Shown: in pieces, positions 9,376-18,856 of the stretch
How the letters are laid out: each line of letters opens with the position of its first letter
How positions within the stretch are numbered: position 1 is the first letter of the stretch
Made by a program: the position numbers and the translations under genes
The notes under the pieces: generated by a model
What the model was told of the DNA's origin: nothing
Databases searched by the model: none
What the model saw: the letters and a program-made list of their open reading frames with translations, nothing else
Assembly: GCF_022458745.1 (NCBI RefSeq)
Contig: NZ_JAJJJF010000016.1
Coordinates: 1 to 49,058, forward strand
Length of the DNA: 49,058 bases
Source of the DNA: Bacillus piscicola
Lineage (GTDB): Bacteria > Bacillota > Bacilli > Bacillales > Marinococcaceae
Reading direction: 5' to 3'

Positions 9376-10275
9376 TTAGAAATACCCCTCTCTCTTACGG
9401 CGTTCCATACTTCCAGCGGCTTCTTGATCAATCACTCGGCTAGTTCGCTCTGATGAAACTGCTCCAAGTGTTTCTTCGATAATCTCATCTAAAGTGTCAG
9501 CTTCAGACTCAATACCACCAGTAAGAGGGTAACAACCTAATGTACGGAAACGAACTTTCTTCATTACCATTTCTTCACCAGATTCTAGTTTCATACGATC
9601 ATCATCAACCATCACGATATTGTCATCACGATAGACGACCGGTCTTTCTTTAGCAAAATATAACGGTACAATATCGATGTCCTCTTTACGGATGTATTGC
9701 CAGATATCTTTTTCAGTCCAATTCGAAAGTGGAAAAACACGCATGCTTTCACCTTTGTTAATTCTTGTATTATAAAGCTTCCACATTTCTGGTTTTTGAT
9801 TTTTCGGATCCCATGCATGGTTTTTGTTACGGAAAGAAAAAACTCGCTCTTTTGCACGTGATTTTTCCTCATCACGTCTTCCACCACCAAAAGCAGCGTC
9901 AAACCCATATTTGTCCAAACCTTGCTTTAAAGTTTGAGTTTTCATAATATCTGTATAAGCTGAACCATGATCAAATGGATTAATACCTTGGTCTACCGCT
10001 TCTTTATTTATTTCTTCTATCATTTCTATTCCAAGTTCTTTTACTTTTCGATCACGGAACTCAATCATTTCTTTAAATTTCCAGGTTGTATTCACATGCA
10101 TAAAAGGGAATGGTGGTTTTTCAGGATAAAATGCTTTCATTGCTAAATGAAGCATCACAGAACTATCCTTTCCAATTGAATAGAGCATTACTGGGTTTTC
10201 GCACTCTGCTGCTACTTCACGAATAATATATATTGCTTCAGCCTCAAGTTGATCGAGGTGTGTTAATTCCTTCAT
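9376..10275 (-). CDS. cysD: Sulfate adenylyltransferase subunit 2
   Basis: CysD is the catalytic subunit of ATP sulfurylase and forms APS from ATP and sulfate, assisted by CysN. It has 299 residues and the PP-loop SIGKDSS at 33-39, followed by [20 protein letters not shown] and [10 protein letters not shown] segments typical of the family. An AGGAGG site lies 8 bases before the ATG at 10275. It lies 103 bases after the three tandem sulfotransferases without an obvious terminator, so it probably shares their transcript. No PAPS reductase lies nearby, which points to sulfation and not assimilation. Confidence 0.97.
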   Translation of the reverse strand: MKELTHLDQLEAEAIYIIREVAAECENPVMLYSIGKDSSVMLHLAMKAFYPEKPPFPFMHVNTTWKFKEMIEFRDRKVKELGIEMIEEINKEAVDQGINPFDHGSAYTDIMKTQTLKQGLDKYGFDAAFGGGRRDEEKSRAKERVFSFRNKNHAWDPKNQKPEMWKLYNTRINKGESMRVFPLSNWTEKDIWQYIRKEDIDIVPLYFAKERPVVYRDDNIVMVDDDRMKLESGEEMVMKKVRFRTLGCYPLTGGIESEADTLDEIIEETLGAVSSERTSRVIDQEAAGSMERRKREGYF

Positions 10276-10378
10276 CTTTAATTCCTCCTATATATAAGCT
10301 CTTACCTATTCCTGTATAATTCACTCGAAAGATAATATAGAATAAATACGAAAAAAATACTAAATTTTAAAATGGGTG

Positions 10379-11194
10379 TCAGATTTTGGTTTCTTTATAT
10401 ATATATGAATTAAATATATATACCGGTAATAAGATAGGAGCAAGTGCTAGATTTCTTAAATCGCTAAACCAATGATTATCATAACTGATTTTTTCCCGTT
10501 TCTTTGTATCAAATCTCATTCTATTACCCATTATATTATGGGAGTTGGAACTTTTCAGATCATAACTTTCTCTGTTATTTTCCTCTAATTCCAAAAATGT
10601 ATAAATTGCATTAAGTTGTTCTTCTAATTCAAAAACTACCCTTTCATAAGATACAATATGAAAAGGTATATTGTTTTTCTTTAGGTACCTTAATCTTTGA
10701 ACATTTGAGATTAGCCATTTATATGCTAGCCATGGATAGATCTGCTTTTTTCTTCCCTTTCTTTTTCTATTGTTCATTTCTGAAACTACCCAACTTCTAA
10801 AATCTCTTACTAAAAATAAAACTTTTATATCTTTAGGACTTTCTAAGTAATTATTGTATTTTTCAAGGAATACTAATTGCTTGCTTCCATCAACCAATGT
10901 TTTATCAGAATACATTTTATTAAACTTATTTGTTACTTCTTTATAAAACTCTTTTTCACTAGAAGTTCTAGATAAAAAGGGGCCCCAAAATTCACAATCT
11001 TTACCAGTTTGACCACAGGAGCATATATGAGATTTAAGATATTTTTTATTAATTGTAAGTTGTTCAATTGTTTGTCCAACTTCACCTAAGCCCTCTAAAC
11101 AACTATCCCGTGTTAATAATAATTCAAGAAACGTTGAACCACTGTGTCCCATACTGCATATGAATAATATATCATTACTCCCGCAACTTCCCAT
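10379..11194 (-). CDS. Sulfotransferase 1 (PAPS-dependent)
   Basis: This 271-residue protein has the sulfotransferase PAPS-binding pattern. The 5'-phosphosulfate loop is CSMGHSGSTFLELLL (about 13-27), and the 3'-phosphate site is FLVRDFRSWVVSEMN, with R130 and S134. A CSCGQTGKDCEFWG stretch at 58-71 is typical of a bacterial sulfotransferase group in envelope clusters. It is probably cytosolic and likely sulfates the sugar repeat unit. Acceptor and position cannot be read from sequence. It is the last of three tandem sulfotransferase genes and the one next to cysD. The carboxyl end (about 230-271) is hydrophobic and could touch the membrane. Confidence 0.88.
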   Translation of the reverse strand: MGSCGSNDILFICSMGHSGSTFLELLLTRDSCLEGLGEVGQTIEQLTINKKYLKSHICSCGQTGKDCEFWGPFLSRTSSEKEFYKEVTNKFNKMYSDKTLVDGSKQLVFLEKYNNYLESPKDIKVLFLVRDFRSWVVSEMNNRKRKGRKKQIYPWLAYKWLISNVQRLRYLKKNNIPFHIVSYERVVFELEEQLNAIYTFLELEENNRESYDLKSSNSHNIMGNRMRFDTKKREKISYDNHWFSDLRNLALAPILLPVYIFNSYIYKETKI

Positions 11195-11248
11195 TCTTTA
11201 ACACATCCTTCCAAAAAAAGAATATTACTTTCGAAATCTCTTGAGTGT

Positions 11249-12091
11249 TTACTTATTCCATGAATTAAAATCTATTCCCGTAAGTTCACTTAGTTTCTTA
11301 TTCTTTTCATAAAAATAGTTATTTAAATATTCTCTATCCTTAATACCCATTTTAGGTATATTCGTTTTTTTTACCAGCTTTCTGGCAATTGGCTTAATTA
11401 CTCCAGGAGTATACCTAACTACTCTTTTGAGTATTGGATATTTAATTAAAAGATTATTATATTTTCTTCCAAACCGAGTTGCAACATATGATTTGTTATC
11501 ATGTTGATTAGACTTTGTTTTAAAATGAGAGTTAACACCAATAAAATTGAAGCATCTTTTTAAAGTTTCATCAGGCTTTTCTATTAAATCTTCAAATTTT
11601 AGTATTAAAAAGGATTCTAATGGGAAATATTTTAACCACAATAAAAGTTGTTCATTATAGTTGCTTGTATCTAGATGATTAAAATTTTTGCTTCTAATTA
11701 ATTCCCCAAAGCTTTCGTCTATTCTACCAGTCCTAACACCATGCCAATAGCCTGAGTAAGTTCTATCAGTAGGATTTCTTAATATATATATAAACTTAGC
11801 TGAGGGATTTAAAGAATAAACCCTAGCAGGAACACTATCTGTACCAGAACTGGCATTTTGTTTATCAAGTCTAGCCATAGCATAACTAGTAGATGCATCG
11901 ACTAATATATTTTTTTTACTATTAAATGTTTGTTCGTACCACTTAATACCTTTTTTGTAATTCACAGTAAAAAAATGTGTTTCCTTTGGGTTAGAAACTG
12001 TAATCTCAGGATGAGTATCTAATAATGACGCTAAAGTAGAAGTACCCGATTTCTGGGCACCTATTAAAAATACTTCTGGTGGGAAACCCAT
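11249..12091 (-). CDS. Sulfotransferase 2 (heparan/NodH-like Sulfotransfer_1 type)
   Basis: From the ATG at 12091 (AAGGAGA site) the protein is 280 residues. It begins with a clear PAPS loop LIGAQKSGTSTL (9-20), then HPEITVSNPKETHFF, and has the 3'-phosphate motif FIYILRNPTDRTYSGYWHG with R105 and S113. This pattern resembles bacterial NodH-like and animal heparan sulfate sulfotransferases acting on sugar hydroxyl or amino groups. The upstream in-frame TTG/ATG region was not chosen because the family starts just before the loop. It is the middle gene of the tandem trio, 54 bases before sulfotransferase 1. Confidence 0.93.
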   Translation of the reverse strand: MGFPPEVFLIGAQKSGTSTLASLLDTHPEITVSNPKETHFFTVNYKKGIKWYEQTFNSKKNILVDASTSYAMARLDKQNASSGTDSVPARVYSLNPSAKFIYILRNPTDRTYSGYWHGVRTGRIDESFGELIRSKNFNHLDTSNYNEQLLLWLKYFPLESFLILKFEDLIEKPDETLKRCFNFIGVNSHFKTKSNQHDNKSYVATRFGRKYNNLLIKYPILKRVVRYTPGVIKPIARKLVKKTNIPKMGIKDREYLNNYFYEKNKKLSELTGIDFNSWNK

Positions 12092-12186
12092 AACTACATC
12101 TCCTTTATTTAAAAATACCAAGTAAAAAGATTTTTTGGGTGCTCAAAGTATGATAAGAAAAATTCATTATCTAAATACCAAAGCAT

Positions 12187-13146
12187 TTATACATAACCTA
12201 ATTTTTTTAAGTTCTTATAACACAAATTATTAACAGTTTCTTTATCTTGTTCTCCTAGTTCACTTCTCCATTTTCCAATAGATGAAGTATTAATTGGATT
12301 TTTAACATTTTCATGATGCGAATGACCACTAACATCACCTAATTGGTTGGTTTTAGATCGATTTAGCATTGAGTCTTTATATTTAATTTCTAAAAATTCG
12401 CATAACCTTGTTAGTTCTTCAGTGGTGTTATTAACTAGCATTTCATACTTAACCTCAAACATATTTTCACTTGATATTGTTTTCGAGAATCTATCTATTT
12501 CATTTATACTAATATTCCACCTTTCACATGATTCTTCCAACGATTGATATAAATTTGCATTCTTATAAGAAACAGCAACATCTCGTCCATCACGAATAAT
12601 GTGAATAAATTTTGCTTCAGGAAATGTTTTATATATTTCTTTTAAATAAAATGTATTTAAAGGAGTTTTGTCTCCCCACTTTTTAATATATAAGCCATTA
12701 CTAGTAGCGTATTCCTTATAAATTTCGTCTAAAATAGAAGCTAGGTTTCTATTTTTATGATCCAGGTTTTTACATCTTTCATAAACCTTCCAAACATCAA
12801 CATCCCACCATTTAAACTCCGGATTCCCGTCAAAAATGGCTAGGGTTATAGCACAAATTTCATTCCACTGTATGTTCTTAAAATGAGATAGGGCGTAGTA
12901 CTTTCTTATAACATTTCCAAGAACGTATGATTCAGGAGGTATTACGATACCCTCTCCTTCAACTAACATACTTCTCAACAATGTGTTTCCGGATCGCCCA
13001 GAACCTATAATAAAAAAAGGAGCTATTTGATTGCTATTTAACGGATAAGCTTTATTAAAATTAAATAAACTTCTTGTCATATCAAATAAATAGTAAGAAG
13101 TAAGTCCTTTAAGCTTATTTTTAAAAATATTTTCTCTTGAATGCAA
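12187..13146 (-). CDS. Sulfotransferase 3 (Sulfotransfer_3 type)
   Basis: This 319-residue protein carries the PAPS loop FIIGSGRSGNTLLRSM (45-60), a WGDKTPLN segment (157-164) and the 3'-phosphate motif IHIIRDGRDVAVSYKN, with R185 and S193. These are hallmarks of the Sulfotransfer_3 group. The best start is a TTG at 13146 behind a GAGGGGG site; a shorter start at the ATG in FDMTRS would still keep the loop. It differs in sequence from the other three sulfotransferases, so it probably modifies another position. It follows the flippase gene by 86 bases. Confidence 0.92.
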   Translation of the reverse strand: MHSRENIFKNKLKGLTSYYLFDMTRSLFNFNKAYPLNSNQIAPFFIIGSGRSGNTLLRSMLVEGEGIVIPPESYVLGNVIRKYYALSHFKNIQWNEICAITLAIFDGNPEFKWWDVDVWKVYERCKNLDHKNRNLASILDEIYKEYATSNGLYIKKWGDKTPLNTFYLKEIYKTFPEAKFIHIIRDGRDVAVSYKNANLYQSLEESCERWNISINEIDRFSKTISSENMFEVKYEMLVNNTTEELTRLCEFLEIKYKDSMLNRSKTNQLGDVSGHSHHENVKNPINTSSIGKWRSELGEQDKETVNNLCYKNLKKLGYV

Positions 13147-13232
13147 TAGGATATTCCCCCCTCTGTTTGAATGTTAAATATTCATATTTATTTGCCTTAA
13201 GCTCATTCCATCTATCATTTATAATAAACAAC

Positions 13233-14666
13233 TCATTTAATCACTCTATTTAAAGAGCGTCTCATTTCCCACAACTTTTTTATATCCTTTAGATACATTA
13301 AAATTAAAATTGCAAATGGAATTAAGCCTGCTAATAAGTTTTGCGAAATACTATCGGTTATTATAGAAAATGTGCCATAGCCTGACAAAACAATTATCAT
13401 TAGATAAATACGTATTAAAGGATACTTAACCTTATAATATTTTAATGATATTTGTGTCCTTAAAATAAAAAATATAATATAAGAAAAGGCTGTTGCTATG
13501 GATGCCCCCATAGCACCATAATTAGGAACAAGAAACCAGTTAGCAAAAATATTTACACAACATGATATCCCAGCAATAAAAATATGCCATTTTGTTTTTT
13601 TATAAAAATTTATCCCCATCATAGTTGTTAAAGAAAGGGTGTAGAGTACTGGCATAAAAACCAAAAATGGCATAATATTTGCAGCTTCTTTGTAATCACT
13701 ACCGAGTAATATTATTATAAAATCCTTTCCACCAATACTTATAATAGCTACTAAAAACATAAAAAATGAAACAATTATAGCTATGTTCCTAAAAAACTCC
13801 TTATCTTCAGGATTGTTCTCAAACTTTTCGTAAGCAATTGGAGTCCAATATGTTGCAAATGTTGTTTTAAGAACCATAACTAAAGCAACTAATCGGGCTG
13901 CAGCAGAATATAATCCTAGTTCATCATGTGTACTCCACTGACGTATTGCGATCTTATCAAAAGCATCAAATAACCATGAGATAAAAATTGATAGAACAAA
14001 TGGCAGCCCAAATTTAATAATATCTCGTTTTGAATGCTTAGAATCTTTTATTTTGACGTTTTTGATGGACCAAAATTCTTTCCCTAAAAATGCCGCAATA
14101 ATTACAAGTAATAGTAATGTAATAACATTTGAAAAAATAAGAACTTCATATTTTGCACCAATTAAATAAAAGAAAAATACTATTAGAAGCAAATTAAATA
14201 CTTTTTGAAATGCCTGCAATAAAGAATACAAATTTCCCTTTTGTTGCATTCGAATGACCAATTGACCAAATCGCAATAATAATTGACATATTACACCAAA
14301 CGAAAGGATGATTGCCATTTGTAAGCTTTCTTCTCCAATTAAAAAAACAGTAATAGGCTTATAAAATAATATTACTAAAAAAACCATCAAAAAGGTTGTC
14401 ACAATTGGAATTCGAAGAGAATTATAAAATAATGCACCCCTTTTATCAGGCTTTTCTTCATAAAAAAAACGTACAAACGCTTGGTCTGCACCAAAGATTG
14501 TTAATATCATTCCTACTCGTAAAAATAGCTCAAATAAAGAGGCTTTACCGAAAGCTTCTGGAGCTAACAATCTTGTAGTTAACATTGTAGTTATTAAACC
14601 AATAACTAACCCGACCCAACTTCCATATGAAAATTTAAGAAATTTTTTAAGTAGTGTATCGTTCAT
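13233..14666 (-). CDS. Wzx-like oligosaccharide flippase
   Basis: A 477-residue integral membrane protein with about 12-14 hydrophobic helices, of the MOP/polysaccharide transporter group. Early residues (LLKKFLKFSYGSWVGLVIGLITT) and the RFFYEEKPDKRG loop are typical. It would move the finished lipid-linked sugar unit from the inner to the outer face of the membrane for polymerisation by the Wzy-like protein. The ATG at 14666 fits the AGAAGG site better than the TTG two codons upstream. Its place just before the sulfotransferase trio suggests that units are sulfated before flipping, since PAPS is cytosolic. Confidence 0.9.
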   Translation of the reverse strand: MNDTLLKKFLKFSYGSWVGLVIGLITTMLTTRLLAPEAFGKASLFELFLRVGMILTIFGADQAFVRFFYEEKPDKRGALFYNSLRIPIVTTFLMVFLVILFYKPITVFLIGEESLQMAIILSFGVICQLLLRFGQLVIRMQQKGNLYSLLQAFQKVFNLLLIVFFFYLIGAKYEVLIFSNVITLLLLVIIAAFLGKEFWSIKNVKIKDSKHSKRDIIKFGLPFVLSIFISWLFDAFDKIAIRQWSTHDELGLYSAAARLVALVMVLKTTFATYWTPIAYEKFENNPEDKEFFRNIAIIVSFFMFLVAIISIGGKDFIIILLGSDYKEAANIMPFLVFMPVLYTLSLTTMMGINFYKKTKWHIFIAGISCCVNIFANWFLVPNYGAMGASIATAFSYIIFFILRTQISLKYYKVKYPLIRIYLMIIVLSGYGTFSIITDSISQNLLAGLIPFAILILMYLKDIKKLWEMRRSLNRVIK

Positions 14667-14807
14667 ATTCAACCTTCTTTTTATTTCGTTAAAAACAACT
14701 GAGATATTTTGTATTAGAAATCCAATAATAAATTAGATTAACTTTACTAAATTCTATAAATCCATTCAAAATTTAAAAACTTAACAGCCAATACCTACTA
14801 ATGCCAC

Positions 14808-15980
14808 CTATAATATCGTTTCTTTATATACTCTATATTCTTCATCAACAATTTTATCCCAGTTAAACTGATTAACTATACGTTCCCGGTATTTACATGG
14901 ATTTTTTTGTTTTTCGGTAATTAACTCAACTACACGAATTGCTAGTTCGCCACAAAAACTATCACTTATGTCTTTAATATTCTCTGCTATTCCAATAGCT
15001 TCTGGAATACCACCAGTATTAGAACCAACAACTGGTATTCCACATGCATTGGCTTCTAATATGACCATACCCAAGCCTTCTCTTCTACTAGGGACTACCA
15101 AGACGTCCATTTCAGACATTTTAATAGGGACTTCATCCGGTTGAATCTGTCCAGAAAAGCTAACATCGATATCTACTAGTTTATTAAATTTACATTTAAG
15201 TTCATGTTTTAAAGTTCCATCACCCACTATAATAAATTGCACATTATTATGCATATTGTTAATCTTTTCAAAGATTTCAGGCAATAAATCAGCACCTTTC
15301 TTATATTCTAATGAACCAATATAACTAACTACCTTAGTGGAGTTAATGTTACTATATTTCTTTTTTTTAAACTTGTTAGTATCTACTCCATTGTAAGATA
15401 CCTTTGAGTTAGTACCCGAGTACCCTAATTTCTGAGAATTTTTATATAATCCTTCACTAACAAAAAAGCACTTCTCTGCATGCTCCATAGCAACTAACAT
15501 ACTACTGTAATTATCCTTAGCCAGATTATTAATATCACTTCCATGAAAAGTAATAAAGAAGGGGATAGAATAGATTTGACTTAATCTATAGGCTATATAA
15601 CCATGTGGCCATCCACAATGGGCATGAATTGCATCTGAATTTTCTAGTAAATGCGAGTAATGTTTTTTGTATAAATTCACTAGCTTTTCTTTGTGATTCT
15701 TTTTAAATAATCTATTTAAATAAAAAAATAGGTCTAACTTAAAACCAACATTAAATATTTCTAAGTTGTTAAAGAGAACTTTATCTTTCTTTTTATACAA
15801 AATTTTCTTTTTGTATAACTTCCCTGCTATTACGGCGCTAAGTTTACTATGATAAGTATAATTATTTAACACATATACATTATCTAGTTTGGGTTCAAGT
15901 CTTTTTATCCTCTCATATGTTGCGTTAAATATACCACCTTTTTTATTCGTATCCATACTTGTAATATAAAGAATATTCAT
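14808..15980 (-). CDS. Glycosyltransferase family 4 (GT-B fold)
   Basis: About 390 residues with the layout of family 4 glycosyltransferases: an N-terminal ISMDTNKKGGIF-type acceptor domain, an HAHCGWPHGYIAYRL stretch, then VSYIGSLEYKKGADLL and the donor-binding E-x7-E motif in REGLGMVILEA followed by GIPVVGSNTGGIPE. It transfers a nucleotide-activated sugar to the growing lipid-linked unit in the cytosol with retention of configuration. Donor and acceptor cannot be told. The ATG at 15980 is preferred over one six codons upstream because the family starts with NILYI. About 140 bases before the next gene are A+T-rich and contain no gene. Confidence 0.87.
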   Translation of the reverse strand: MNILYITSMDTNKKGGIFNATYERIKRLEPKLDNVYVLNNYTYHSKLSAVIAGKLYKKKILYKKKDKVLFNNLEIFNVGFKLDLFFYLNRLFKKNHKEKLVNLYKKHYSHLLENSDAIHAHCGWPHGYIAYRLSQIYSIPFFITFHGSDINNLAKDNYSSMLVAMEHAEKCFFVSEGLYKNSQKLGYSGTNSKVSYNGVDTNKFKKKKYSNINSTKVVSYIGSLEYKKGADLLPEIFEKINNMHNNVQFIIVGDGTLKHELKCKFNKLVDIDVSFSGQIQPDEVPIKMSEMDVLVVPSRREGLGMVILEANACGIPVVGSNTGGIPEAIGIAENIKDISDSFCGELAIRVVELITEKQKNPCKYRERIVNQFNWDKIVDEEYRVYKETIL

Positions 15981-16161
15981 AATATCAGCTCTTTTCATTC
16001 ACTTTACTATACTAGTTCCTAATAAACTCATTAAACATAGCATATACTTTTTTAAAAGATAGGTTATTTAATAGAAAAATAATATCTTAACACGACCTTA
16101 AGTGCCCCTAAACATAAACATTAACTTTTCGGGTATATTGTTACTACTCTAATGAAAAAAA

Positions 16162-17316
16162 TCACCATTTTAAATCCATTATATTAGCAACATGTTTCAG
16201 AGATGATGAATTAACATATTCAACAGAACCATCATACATAAAATTTAAATTAGGATTACTTTCAAAGCTGGATATATAATGTTTGTACTCTATACTTCCT
16301 CCTGCAAAGTTCCCTTCCTGTGCTATTTTTTTATACCTATTCAAATCAGACTCTAAAAATTTATAATGTAACAAGGCACTACCTATAAATGTATTTTTTT
16401 CGAAAGGAAAAATAAAATGAGCTGACTCAAAAATCTCTCCTTGTCGTAAGTAGAAAAGTGGGTTTTTGGTTAATAATGGACCCTCCCAATTATTACTTTC
16501 GTTCATTACCCGCTTTCTTGCACCACCTCGAAGTTCTAAACCCTTATAGCTATATTCTTTTGAATAACTATCCGAATCAAAAAATCTATATTCATCTCTT
16601 ATACTTTCCGTATTATTATTTGTTTGGAATACGCTTTTGTCTGAGTACATATCTAACATTATAGATCCAATTCTGTTTAATTTATTTTTTTTGGCATATT
16701 TAATTAATGAGGATATGTTACGGTTTTCCATGTCTTCATAGACAAATAATTCATCAGAATCAACATAAAGGTACCAATTATTAAACCCGTACATGCTTAT
16801 AATTCTGTTAATCCATCCATACTTTTTTAAAGATGTAAACTTTTCTTTAACTAAGTAAACGTCAATATCAGTTTGTTCACATAACCATTCGAGTGTCCTA
16901 TCTTCTGAATCATTATCAATAATTACAAAGTGGTTAATTCCAATATTTTTATGATGTTTATAAAGCATCTTTATTCTTTCTAAATCATTTTTCACAACAC
17001 AAATAAGTATTGTATTTTCACCTTCTGCTTTAGATCTATTTACTTTAACCGGCCTTATATCACAGTTAACAAAAGATTTAACTAACTCTATTCTTTCGGG
17101 ATAGATCCACATATATTTCTTAAATGCGTTTTCCCAAACTTTTATATCTGAATTATCAAATACTATGTTAGGACGGAACTTACCAAAATATTTTTTTATA
17201 GCTTTTTGTGACTTATATAATTTTATTGGAGATAAAATCCCCTTTTTTTGAAATAAATAATGTACCATACTTGTAGGAACCATACTTGCAACTCTCTTAG
17301 CAAGATATTTAAACAT
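16162..17316 (-). CDS. Glycosyltransferase family 2-like (GT-A fold)
   Basis: A 384-residue protein. After about 90 basic residues it shows the GT-A pattern: ILICVVKNDLERIKMLYKHH, a VIIDNDSEDRTLEWL segment and the metal-binding YVDSDELFVY near residue 185. This resembles the Glyco_tranf_2_4/GT92-like group, members of which add sugars in capsule loci. It would act on the lipid-linked repeat in the cytosol. The start at 17316 has a strong GGGGAGG site. The 267 bases upstream (17317-17583) are A+T-rich with no gene or clear hairpin. The specificity is unknown. Confidence 0.8.
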   Translation of the reverse strand: MFKYLAKRVASMVPTSMVHYLFQKKGILSPIKLYKSQKAIKKYFGKFRPNIVFDNSDIKVWENAFKKYMWIYPERIELVKSFVNCDIRPVKVNRSKAEGENTILICVVKNDLERIKMLYKHHKNIGINHFVIIDNDSEDRTLEWLCEQTDIDVYLVKEKFTSLKKYGWINRIISMYGFNNWYLYVDSDELFVYEDMENRNISSLIKYAKKNKLNRIGSIMLDMYSDKSVFQTNNNTESIRDEYRFFDSDSYSKEYSYKGLELRGGARKRVMNESNNWEGPLLTKNPLFYLRQGEIFESAHFIFPFEKNTFIGSALLHYKFLESDLNRYKKIAQEGNFAGGSIEYKHYISSFESNPNLNFMYDGSVEYVNSSSLKHVANIMDLKW

Positions 17317-17583
17317 CTAAATTCCTCCCCTCTATTTGGTGCATTATATGCAACTCGAGTACTATTATCATGTAATGAGTGTTTATATCCCTTTAAGCAT
17401 GGTATAAATAGTTAAAGTAATTGTTTCGATTAGTGAAAATGATCACACGATATCTATACAAAAGTACTATTCTAATAAATGATGGCTGTTACATTGAAAG
17501 TACTCTACTTAAAATTTTTTAGATAAACATTATACATTATAAAAAGCTTTATATTTATTATCACAGTTTTTCTACGATTTTGT

Positions 17584-18789
17584 TTAATTATTTGAATTAG
17601 GTAAATCCAAACTTGCTAAGCACAAACCTAAAATTAACCATAGGAAATAAAATGTCGCCATACTTGACGGTCCTATACTTAGTACCACAAACTGAATCAT
17701 AAAAATTATTAATAAGCTATAAATATACGTATCATTTAAATTGCTTCTCATCTTTGCCTTGTGTAAATAAAAGAATAACCTTAGTAACCACGCACCAAAG
17801 AAAACAAATATCAGCAACCCAAATTCAATTAAAATCTCAAGAAAGTAATTATGAATTGCGAGAATACCACCAGTAAAATAATACTGCGTTGTATTTGCCA
17901 AATATCCATTCCCGGGTCCATAACCGACAAAAAGAGAATCTCTACCGGCAAGTAGCGTGTTTTTCCAAACACGTAACCTAATATCGTCACTATGAACCGA
18001 GCTAAACATATTCATAACGTCTGATTGAAATATTACATCTCTAAAATACAATGTCATCAGAGCACCTAATAGAATATATAATGTTAGTTTTCTAAAATTA
18101 AAGTAGTACATAAGATATAGAATTAAAAACATTAATAGCGATAAAAGGGCGGATCGTGAATCAATAAGAAAAATAGTTACGGAACATAATAAAAATGTAA
18201 TTATTTTATTCAATATCTTCATTTTTGTATTTTCAATTGCAATAAAACAAATAGGAATTGACATTGCCATAAATGCTGCTAAATTATTTATATTATTAAA
18301 AAATAAAACTGGTGTATTTAAACCAATGGGATTAAAATTGAACACATATCTAATTCCAGCTTCATAAAGATAATCACCTGAAATACTTTCATATATAGCT
18401 AATACTCCAATAACTATAGTATTTAACCAATATGATTTACATATAGTTACTAGATCATCCTTGGTTTTAACAAATGCTATACAAGTAGTTATAATCATAA
18501 ACGAAGTAAGATAAACGATTACATATGTTATACCCTTTTCTAGATTTTGAGCCCAAAATAGTGTTACGAGCCCATAAAAAATCATTGACCCCCATAAAAA
18601 GTAAGTGTGTTTTGCAATAAATGTATTTTTTAATAATTTTTTTCTAAGAATAAAAGAGCCTATAATTATCAAAATTAATATTAATCTAAGTGGAAACAAA
18701 GTTCCTGCATGTGGTATAGCAATTCCAGGTAAAGAATTCCCCCATACCACTGATGTAATGAATATAAACCAGAATATTTTTCGTGTCAT
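17584..18789 (-). CDS. Wzy-like polysaccharide polymerase / O-antigen ligase-type protein
   Basis: A 401-residue protein with about 10-11 hydrophobic helices and one long outer loop holding the Wzy_C signature: RLRVWKNTLLAGRDSLFVGYG, then an IHNYFLEILIEFG segment. Such proteins join flipped repeat units into chains on the outer face. As the only polymerase-type protein in the locus, and together with the flippase and initiating transferase, it defines a Wzx/Wzy-dependent route. The ATG at 18789 has a purine-rich AGAAGAG site. No Wzz-like length regulator was seen in the window. Confidence 0.85.
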   Translation of the reverse strand: MTRKIFWFIFITSVVWGNSLPGIAIPHAGTLFPLRLILILIIIGSFILRKKLLKNTFIAKHTYFLWGSMIFYGLVTLFWAQNLEKGITYVIVYLTSFMIITTCIAFVKTKDDLVTICKSYWLNTIVIGVLAIYESISGDYLYEAGIRYVFNFNPIGLNTPVLFFNNINNLAAFMAMSIPICFIAIENTKMKILNKIITFLLCSVTIFLIDSRSALLSLLMFLILYLMYYFNFRKLTLYILLGALMTLYFRDVIFQSDVMNMFSSVHSDDIRLRVWKNTLLAGRDSLFVGYGPGNGYLANTTQYYFTGGILAIHNYFLEILIEFGLLIFVFFGAWLLRLFFYLHKAKMRSNLNDTYIYSLLIIFMIQFVVLSIGPSSMATFYFLWLILGLCLASLDLPNSNN

Positions 18790-18856
18790 CCTACCACTCT
18801 TCTCTCACTGCCATTATTACATTAAATCTCATCTATCATTACTACAATTCCAACTA

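Noticed and set aside
10276-10378. Riboswitch or S-box upstream of cysD
   Set aside because: The gap is only about 100 bases, A/T-rich and without the conserved S-box core or a terminator.
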